Origin: Yamagishiella unicocca
Lineage: Eukaryota > Chlorophyta > Chlorophyceae > Chlamydomonadales > Volvocaceae
Assembly (NCBI GenBank): GCA_003116995.1
Contig: BDSL01000017.1
Coordinates: 62,001-126,000 of the forward strand
Direction of reading: 5' to 3'
DNA length: 64,000 nt
Positions 55,201 through 64,000 of this stretch are shown here, one piece after another; position 1 is the first letter of the stretch; every line of letters begins with the position of its first letter. The notes under the pieces are model-generated. The model did not search any database, was not told the origin of the DNA, and saw only the letters and a program-made list of their open reading frames with translations. A program made the position numbers and the translations under genes.

Positions 55201-56107
55201 ACATGTTATTTTTGACTCGAACAAATTCTAACTTCGACAATGGCTGTTTGGTGAAATGTTGGTGGTTATTTGATACATGATATGTTTTTCTGAATAATTG
55301 GCATGACAGTGATGACTCATAATATGTTTTACTGAATAATTGGCATGACAGTGATGACAGGAAGTTTGATGTGTGCTAATGTGTGCTACTACATCGGTTC
55401 ATGTGGAATCCGTTTTTACTGAAATAATTTACAGGACAGTAATGGCAGGAAGTTTGATGTGTGCTACGTAGGTTCATACTGAATACCGGTCGATTGACAG
55501 TGGACACTAAAACCGCTTTCATATTCGTCACTACTCACAAGGGATCGGCGCCTTACAGCCCTCACGCGAGCACACGATACTTAACATGCCACTGTACGTA
55601 CAGCAGTAGTGCTGGCACCATTCTGAAATATTTGCAACGAGACCGCTCAGCAGTGCGCCGATGCACGTCGGTCTCTGTCTCTTCCGGCTTCCTCACTGTC
55701 GGGCGATGTGCCCGATGGTTCTACCTTCTGGTCTGGAACCCACTGTAACCGCTACAACAAGGGGGCATGGTCCTGCCTTTTGGTCTGCAGCCCACTGTAA
55801 CAAGTATGACTGTTAGTATCCTAAGCAGGTCGCCACGCACTAAGGATTAGCGAGCGAGAGAGATTCCGCTTCACTGCTGCAGCTGCTGTCGGTTGCGCAA
55901 CATGGGACACCATTCACCAGCGCTTTCATTCCCAGCTAGCGCCTCTGCAGCTATCTTATCCAATGAAGAAAGTACCACCAGGGCCTTTATTCAGTGGCAG
56001 CGTGTGTCTGCCAATCCACAATACACTTGGCATCACGAGGAACTGCCGTGCTATCTAGCGTTGAAGAGTGTTGCCGTGTCGATGTACACCGATTCCATCG
56101 GTGCCAT
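55201..56107. other. Region between tRNA-Ala and the M60 gene 3' end
   Basis: Contains two diverged copies of a block of about 110 bp (tactgaataattggcatgac, caggaagtttgatgtgtgct) at about 55285-55480, and the repeat copy at 55663-55760. A minus-sense TGTAA near 55555 could polyadenylate the M60 transcript. No gene recognised. Confidence 0.5.
55663..55760 (+). repeat. Dispersed 3'-anchored repeat, short copy
   Basis: About 95 bp matching the end of the 54.5-kb copy (cgatggttctacct-tggtctgg, cccactgtaaccgctacaac), diverged at several positions. It encodes the same GRCARWFYLLVWNPL tail. Confidence 0.85.
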
Positions 56108-59100
56108 CTAAAACGACATGGCTCGCATGGACTGCTGTTGAAGTGCCGTGTACTTGACGGCACTGGCGTCCTCTACTTGCATGGGGTCCGCCAACCAGGC
56201 CGGCAGAGACGCCACCAAATTGCGCGTTTGCTCCGAAACCGAAAAGCCCCACTTCGAGTAGAACGGAACGAGGTTTACACCTGCATACGTACACGCGGAT
56301 GTCAGAAGAGGATAGATAGGATTGGGTGCGTGGACATGTGTCCTACCTCACCGGTTGGAGCATAGCACGCATTTGTGACTTGGCCGTGGGAGTGGCGCAA
56401 ACAATCTACTGGCCAAATGACGATGGCCAGACGAAATAATGAAAGGACAAGATCAACGAGCAAACGCCAGGCCTCACCTGCCACTTTGCTGGACGTCGTG
56501 ATCCAGATCTGGACCCATTCATCTCGCTAAGGGCGGCGATGAGGGGAAGGAGATAGACCAAGGGGCCATCAGGGGCGGGCTTCACGGCGGGTATGCATAC
56601 ATGGCTCGCAGAGCGAAAGATGGCACGTAACCAACATTAATCCTACGGCAGGTAGGGGAACCCAGCCCTCGATGCCCATACATGCACACCACGCCGTGAC
56701 AGGTCCCACTGTCACGCTGCTGGTCAGCAACGCAACCGACGGCCGCATGCTGCGTGTGCTAGATAGCTGCAGCAGGTGGCAAAGCTCTACTCCTTCATTC
56801 GCATTTAGCCTTCCATTAGGCATACTGCAAACACGCACGCGCGCCCCGGTGCAGCACCATTATTGAAGATTGAAGCTCACATTGACATATGAGCTGATCT
56901 GCTGGTACGCCTCGTTCATGCGCCTGTAAAAACTCCAGCCGAAGCCCTCTTTGAGCTGCGGCATGCAGCAACATTTGGGTGTTCATTCGGTGTTGGGCGA
57001 TGACGCTGTATGTGGCCGCCGGGAATGATTGCATGAGGGACCATCCAAGATAGATCAGGTCGCAGCCAGGTGGCGCAGAAGGGCAATGCCCGCAATGATG
57101 CCGTGTACATCGATCCACGCAACCTACTGGTTTTTTGGCCAAAGGGCGACAAAGCCCTTTGGCATTGGCCTACCTCTGCATAATCTTACCTTTTTTTTTT
57201 AAACAAACAAACTTATTTTTTTAAAAAACAAATAAACTTAATCTACCAATTTGTGCTGCCGCCGGGAGGATGGATGTTATGATCCGCCGCGAAAGATCCT
57301 ACGTACCTGCAGGTACGCGTCCAACGCAGCCAACGCATATTTGTCATATCCTAGATAATAATCCTGCGCCCAATTGGCTCCGTTGGCCAGGTGCTCAGCG
57401 CGAGCAGTCGTGCGATTGGCAGGTGAGATGTGATTCCAAATGTCTGAGCTGACAGGGACACCGGTTCTCTCCTGCGATTGGTAGGGGGTGGAGGACCGGA
57501 GGGAGGGACGGAGGGAGGGCCGCACACGGGCGAACTGGTTTCCTTAATAAAACTGGCTCGAGGACGAACGAAATGGCCTGCGCCGCCACCGGGTCATGTT
57601 CGTCATGTGCCACTGCTGGGAGCGCAGCTAGACGCGAGGCTCGAGTGGATCTATCTAAGCTACGTACGCAGCCAGCAGCTAGCACATGCAGCTAAAAAAG
57701 AAGAGCCCTTGCCTGCTCATTTCCAGATCACCAGCGAAAAATACGAATGCACCACCGAGCATATTAGCTACTACCGAGCAGCACGCAGTGCCCTCCGTCA
57801 GCTCACCAGAGCGTAAACGGTGAAGAGATTGGCCAAGCCCGCCCTCGCACAATACGAGAACATCATCATCTCGTGCCACTGGTGGTTGTGACCCAATTCA
57901 CGATAAGGGCCCCAGACGCCCTGAGTCTGCGGCGCGATTATTGAATGACGATCGGGTAAACAGGGAGTTAGCCGACGGTCCCTAACGGTTTTAGGCCAGT
58001 AGTAATTGTGCTCGAACTTCTCCAATCAGGTAGGGAGGTACGGGCGCTCACGGCTGCCCATTTAGTAAATAATGGGGGTGTCAAAGGACTGCGTGATCGT
58101 GCGTTCGCGCCAATCGCCCCAAGGGATGGAGAAGTAGTTCAGTGGATAGAGCTCGCTCATGGTATACTAATGAGTACTATATATTTGACTGCGTACCCGC
58201 CGTATCCAATAGCCAACGAACCTGTCTAGTTTGCCCGACATGCATGCGCGCTGCCTCTTTATTATTACACGGACATCCGTTCGCATGTTATCTATCTGCT
58301 CTCCTAGCTAACCGTGTCAGTAGCTGCAAAACGTACCTTCAGACGCGTGACGTTGAGCAGCTCCTGCGGTATCGACACGCACCCGGGTGGGACGAAGCGC
58401 AGAGTTACAGTTCGCCCAGCCGGCAGTACCGAATGCGGCTTGACTCCCATGTTTATTTATATGCGGTTCTTCCCGCTTCATCAGTACAGCAGCCAGGTGT
58501 GCATGACTTACATTCAGTTCCGCCTATCGCTGTGCTGCCCATCAGCCCCACCCCCGTATATCATCACGACTTCGTCGTCCGTCGCCACCTGTGGGAAGCT
58601 AGCACTGCCCGTCGGCATGAAGCGTTCCGTATTTTTGTGCCGTGATTTTCAATTACGTACATACCAACAGAACTTAAGAACCGACACCGGCCCCCCCCCC
58701 AAGCTAGCCGCATGCATGGGAAGCTCTTGCTAACACTTCCCGCAGCAGCCTCCCCCCCCTCACACCTGCAGCACTCCGGGGTCGTCGTACGCCATGATGG
58801 GGTAGCCCGAGCGCATCCGGGCGCCACCCGAGATGCCCGCGTCCACCAGGAAGCGCTCTGCACGTGCGGCCAATTAACACACGTACACATGTATGGATTG
58901 ACTGCGTGCGTGCGCGAACTTCATTCAGGGCAGGATAATCTCCATGGATCCGCCGTTCACTCCCCTGCTGCGTTTTCCACGTGCGTGTGCCGTGTTTGTG
59001 TGTGTCAGTGTGTGTCTATCTGTAAAACGCATCCAGTAACCAATCGTACTAACGCCAACCAACCAACCCTGCCCACGGGTCTCCTCCTAACCCTGCCCAC

Positions 59101-62100
59101 CTGCCCGAGGCCGGGCTGCTGGCTGCATGTTCGCGATGTAAGCCATAGAATCCATGACCACGTTCCAGTGCTTCATGAGGGTGTGCACGTCTAACAAGTT
59201 GCGAATGGCCTGCAAGTAAATTGATAGGTTCGGTGGGTCAATTCTTAGATAGGGGCTCACGTATATATATTGCGCAACAGCGTGATGTAGCGGTCTCCGT
59301 CCCAACCTACCCTGGACGGAACCATGATGACCAGTTTGCCGGTGTCCAGCTCAGCCCAGGGGGCGGGGTACTTGCGAACGGTGTTGGTCCAGGAGCTCTG
59401 CGGAGGCCGGGACAGCAAGTAAGTACACGCACGACGGCGGGTGGAGCACTGCGTGCGATGCATGCATGCGCATCCTATCTATATCGATATAGGTACGTAG
59501 GAGCTAGCGGCGCGGGCGATGGCGGCTACGCACGTACGCTCGTAGTAAAGCAGCTAGCTAGCTGATAGATTGAGCAGTGGGTGCCAGCAGTCGCTCGTCG
59601 CCGTGTACACGAGTTCGAAGACATGTCCATCAGCAGTGCGTGGTGGGCGTGCGTGCGCCTGCCGGTCGTGCAAGCTAGTGGCTTCATTCGGTAACTCATC
59701 ACGCACTGCGACACCAATGACGACGGTGTTCTACGTACATCGATATCGTTGGCTAGCACGGTATTATGTATTACTAGCACGGCACAAAAAACGCCTTGTG
59801 GCCATATTACAGACACTGGTACCACAAACTGACCCAGCCGTACTTACCAGTGAAGTGATACCGTGGATGAAGTACGGCGCCCTCACGACGCCCGACACGG
59901 TGACCTGCGCGAATGGTGAAACGCGGCTGCCTCTCACCAGCCATGAGGGGTAAAACCGGCGCGCGTGCTGTCTAGGCGGTAATTTATTTCCGGTCGACCT
60001 ACGTAGGCCTATCCTTATTTAGAAATAATGGAAATCGGTTGCCCCGTGACCCGTGCTTATATATCACTATGCACTATCTAACGTATCAGAAGGCAAGGAA
60101 TCCGCCGGCCGGCCGGCAATTCTGTGTGCCGTGAGCATGCCACTAGAATTCCGCGCCAAAAATAAACAAACTTGCGGCGAGCGAACAGATGCGCTCGCAC
60201 GTGTACGCGGTTCGCACGTGTATATATATATGTATATGCTACACCGGTCGCTTGCTTCGTTGTTGCGTGACTGTGGTGCGCTGTCTACATATATACACTA
60301 CCGATATGCGACAGATGACATATCATAAACAAGCCGCTTGCGTTTGCGCGCTCACCTGCACCTTCCCCAGGCTCGAGCCCCGGGGCACCAGTATGAACAC
60401 CAGGCCACCCAGCGGGTTGCCAGCGGAGGTGACGGCGGCGTCCAGCGGAAACGTGCTGACGGCGTTTGGAACCCGCGCCCAGAGTTGCTCCGAGGACAGG
60501 TCTTCCGTGTGCGCACCGATCTGTTGAAGTGACAGCAGCAGGCAGGGGAGCGGAGAACGGAAACGCGCACTGAACGAACATAATAGATAGCTCAAGAGAA
60601 AGACAAACAACTGAGTAATAATAATCCCTAGTGGCCTCGGATCTGAGGGCTGCGCGCCGGACGGTATAAATCCCGGGGCTTCCTATCAGCCACGCCAGGA
60701 GTTGCCAGCAGGCTTCGGCTGGAGTACGGATAGCTCAAAGGGACATCACTGTATGTCGTTCAGGGCGAGCAGCAGTAGCTGGGCTTATGTATGGATGGCA
60801 AGAGGACGGACCACAGTAAGCTGCGGAAGCCACACATGCGAGCCAGCCAGCCAGTGGTGGCCGACATTAAGCGGGCGGGGCCGATGACGGCGCACACAAG
60901 CATTAGCGCAGACCAGCAAGCGAGGGCGCACGCATGCAGCAGGCATCGGACGAGCACGTGGGTAGGTAGCGGTGGGTACTGTAGGTAATAAGCACCTTCT
61001 TGGGCACCTTATTTCCTTCCTTCGATCCTTCCTGCTCGTTGCCTATCGTATCTACTGCCGGCGGCATCTCGGCAGAGGCTTCGTTCGGAGGTACCCTGCG
61101 TCTTCCGTTTGCGTGCGATCCAACACACACACCTACCTGCACTCGCAGCCCCTTGTTGATGGCCGCCTTGGTCTTGATGGTGACGGTTATCACCTGACCC
61201 GGGGGCGCATAGACGCCGGTGGAGCGCCAGACAGGGGCGCCAATGTCGCCGTAGCCAGCGTGCGGGAGTGTTACGTTGTAGGTGCCGTTGATGGTCAGGC
61301 TGATGTTGACGGTGGGCGTGTTGGCGGGCGGCACGCCGGGGTAGGCCGCAGCGGAGCGCGATGGCTTCAAGCCAGTGATGTCGCTCCTGCGGATGCTCCA
61401 AGCATCAATTGCAACCTGTACCACGCACGTGCGTCATCACGTGGATGGCGTACGTGCGTCATAGCGTACCCGGGGGTTCGGTTAGAAACGAGGACCCCCG
61501 CCCGGAAATAAACGAGGGCCCCCGCCCGGCGGAACATAATGTACGGCAAGGTAGGGATTGCGGCTAGGTAGGAATGCGGAGCTGGCTCCTTAGAACGGTG
61601 CGTGGCAATGTAATTATTGTTAAAGGCTAGCTGCTGGTGGCTGCGTGCCTATCTAGGCGCTGGGTGACCCTCCTCTCTCTTTCTTGTGGGGAGCCCATAC
61701 ATACATGTACACCACCTTCACATGCAGTTCGCATCCTCACGCACATCGCACATATCTGCCCATAAGCGGTCTCCGAACACATCGCAACGAACGGCCTGGC
61801 ATGATTGTTTTCTTCGCACACACACATATCATAGCTAGCATGCATGGCCCAACAGGCGATCGCGAGGAACTCACATCGAGGACGTCCCCGGGATAGCCTG
61901 TCCTAGCCGCTAGGGGAGTGGCAGGCCCCACGGCAGCGCTGGAGCGAGCCTTCTCCAGCAGGCTCCATACACTGCCCAGCAGCCCGCTCATGCTGCTCTT
62001 GGCGCGAGGTGGCAGGGTCTCAAGAAGCATCAGCATGGCCGCGTTCACTGCACAGGTGCCGCAAACAAAGAGGTCACCTTCTTAAGCTTAAGTACTCGAA

Positions 62101-63400
62101 TGGATAAACGAGTACCGCAAATATTTTTGCAAGGGTGTGCGCGCTCAGGTCGCGGCGAAAAAGTTACAGGCCACGGCACGCACGTACGTAGATAGGTTCG
62201 TTCGTAGTAAAATGCCACCTGCTGCCCGCGGTGCGTGTGATGAGGGCACCGTAAATACCGCGTTGCTAATGGGCACATACTGTGCCACTGTGCGCCTGTA
62301 TGCACTGCTGTTAGGTAGATAGGTAGCAACTACGTACGGCCCCATGAAGCACAGCTTTCGAAACAGCAGCAGCAGTCAGCGCCTGAGCATACATACCTAT
62401 CAACTAACACATCCATCGAACACGCGGCCACGTGTGCCAGTGTATTCGCGGTAAGGTGCCGTACGTATGCCAAACAGTGCTATTGTCATGTAGCGAGGAA
62501 GGGTCGCGCGGTCTATCAGCAGTCGCTGCCCGCGATATACGCGTACCCGTCGGGTAGTACGACGTCTCCGTAAACTTTGCTCCACCATTGTTTGCTGCCG
62601 CCAGGATGGTCTGTGGTTGATCAGAGGCACCAGCAGTAGTGGAATAGGCAGCATAGGCAGCAGATTCGTGGACTCTATCTGTTAGCTAGCTAGTTCGTAG
62701 GAACTTGCTGGATGTATGATGAAGGCCGTAGCGTCAAGGCACCGCGCGGCGCCGCAAGCTATATGTGCAAATCCGAACCCAGATTATTGAGGTCGGGTAG
62801 TTGCAGCAACCGTCAATTCCCACGCTCCAGTCCCCAGGGCGACGGAGGCAGCTAGCTTGCATCGCCCAGCCAGCAGTGCAGCAGCGGAACCCCATCCAAA
62901 TGATGAACGCTGTCGCGTATGTAGCTGACTAGCTAGATAGCCACCCACACACATGCGGTCGTGAATAATTAAAGAAAAGTACTGTAATAACGAAAAACAT
63001 TATTATAATTAACAAATAATTTTACATATAAAATGATTCGTTGCTACCCCTCCGAGCCAGCCAGCCGCCGCCGCCAGCAGCTACACGGTACGATTGCTTA
63101 TTAGTACCCGGCCCGCCCGACGGACCAAAACCTGATGACCCCCCTCCGTCCCCTGCCTGACGTTGACCAAGCAAGCAAGCGCGCTCGCAGAAACGGACGT
63201 GTCACACACAGCAGTGTGCAGAAACTGAACATAACCGCCCCACATTCAGTTCTCACCGCGCTGTAGAAGGTGTTGTGGTACAGCCAACTGGTGGGCGGGG
63301 GTGATGAGGATGGCGGCTGGTACTGAACGCAGCAGAAGGTGGCGGGCAGCGGAGGAGGTGTGCACCACCGGATAGTTGGAATCGGACCATCAAAACGTCA
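56108..63400 (-). CDS. Peptidase M60 (enhancin/TCAF-like) domain protein with altered zinc motif, 5' end uncertain
   Basis: Minus-strand exons with agreeing phases: 62678-62547, 62047-61875, 61415-61137, 60520-60356, 59904-59848, 59397-59311, 59209-59101, 58857-58766, then 57926-57807, about 57443-57307, 56955-56881, 56526-56478 and 56280-56108 (TAG). Less certain are exons near 63340-63257, 58586 and 58440-58337. M60 signatures run in order: RSTGVYAPPGQVITVTI, NPLGGLVFILVPRGSSLGKV, VVRAPYFIHG, APWAELDTGKLVIMVPS, SGYPIMAYDD, GVWGPYRELGHNHQW, NLFTVYAL, LKEGFGWSFYRRMNEAYQQI and NLVPFYSKWGFSVS. The zinc motif HExxH reads RELGH (CGT for the first His), and the usual Glu-Val-Thr before NLF is replaced by RAGLA, so catalysis is doubtful. 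M60 proteins often bind or cut glycoproteins; the role here is unknown. No signal peptide exon was found, so the start may be beyond the window. Confidence 0.85.
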
Positions 63401-64000
63401 GGACGCGAACATATAAAACGTACGAGAAACTTTAAAGAATTGGAAACGCCAAAACGCCAAAACGTTGAAGCAAGCGACAGGCATGGCACACCGCAGGAAC
63501 GGCCAACATTGGCTGGGAACGTGCGTCGAGTATGACCGGCACGCGGCAGGCAGGGCTGTGCTTGCGCGATAGCCGGCTGACGACCAAGTTGCGATGTGTG
63601 GAGCCCGCCGTGCGAAGTATTTTGCGCTTAGAGATAGAGGGCGAAGTATGTATGTATGTTGTCTTTTATTAGCCTTCACTTCGCCCTCCTTTTGATCGAT
63701 CGTTTTATGGCGCCTACCGTTCTTGTTCCTCTCTTGCGTCAAGCACATACAGAAGTTTTCATCATTGACACGGCACGCACATCCACGCACGCCCTCGCTC
63801 CCCACTATGTATCTGCAGCGGGAGCGCCGCCTCGACGATAGGTGGATGGGCGCTGCTGGCTGGGGGCTCCCAAGCAACATCAGTCAAATGTGTTGATTGG
63901 AAAGGAAACCGTCGCTTACCGCTGGTGGTATGTTATGTTGCAGCTAGCTAGCTATGTGCGTGCGTGGTGCGTGCTAAACCTAGCTAGCTCCCAAATAAAC
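63401..64000. other. Right edge, probably upstream part or intron of the M60 gene
   Basis: No convincing exon. A minus-strand donor-like ccaccagcg|gtaagc at about 63922 may close an exon that starts outside the window. Short tagcta repeats are frequent. Confidence 0.35.

Noticed and set aside
58126..58200. tRNA-like stretch with a perfect box A (tagttcagtgg)
   Set aside because: No T arm or box B follows and the acceptor stem does not close. It is at best a tRNA relic or chance match in an M60 intron.

Overview
The window reads as nuclear DNA of a volvocine (Chlamydomonadales) green alga. Genes are split into many short exons with GC-rich coding sequence and GT-AG junctions such as gtgagt, gtgcgt and gtacgt. 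Introns are packed with minisatellites, TGTAA polyadenylation-type signals occur, and the gene set is plant/algal (CYP97A, plastid NEET protein, plant-type BIO4, PA-containing subtilase, pherophorin-like PPSP repeats). The species cannot be named from the sequence alone. Exon models below were read by hand from splice sites, reading frame and family similarity.

Layout. 1-6255 (-): secreted subtilisin-like protease, 3' end beyond the left edge. 7101-11600 (+): complete endonuclease/exonuclease/phosphatase (EEP) protein, sharing an 845-bp divergent promoter with the protease. 12240-18153 (+): BIO4/BioF, 8-amino-7-oxononanoate synthase of biotin synthesis. 19196-about 20016 (+): small plastid CDGSH iron-sulfur (NEET) protein. 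38370-21198 (-): one sulfotransferase gene cut in an exon by an insertion of about 12.9 kb (22882-35763) with long terminal inverted repeats and a 5-bp target duplication. 41811-49388 (+): complete ten-exon CYP97A carotene hydroxylase. 50975-53115 (+): decayed tyrosine-recombinase (DIRS/Crypton-like) element. 54470-55760: copies of a 3'-anchored repeat family and a tRNA-Ala(UGC). 63.3-56.1 kb (-): peptidase M60-domain gene whose 5' end probably lies past the right edge.

The inserted element is a patchwork. It holds a copy of the dispersed repeat, exons of an unidentified gene running into a proline-rich cell-wall-type repeat, inverted scraps of a non-LTR retrotransposon reverse transcriptase, several tandem repeats, and a 447-bp-arm inverted repeat whose two arms encode the same protein segment. 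Removing the element with one target-site copy restores the sulfotransferase frame exactly.

The host genes look like ordinary single-copy genes (extracellular protease, biotin, Fe-S and carotenoid functions, a Golgi-type sulfotransferase, an M60 protein). They form no operon or pathway cluster. The points most worth following are the exonic insertion, its composite content, the M60 protein lacking its first zinc-binding histidine, and several GC-AG introns.
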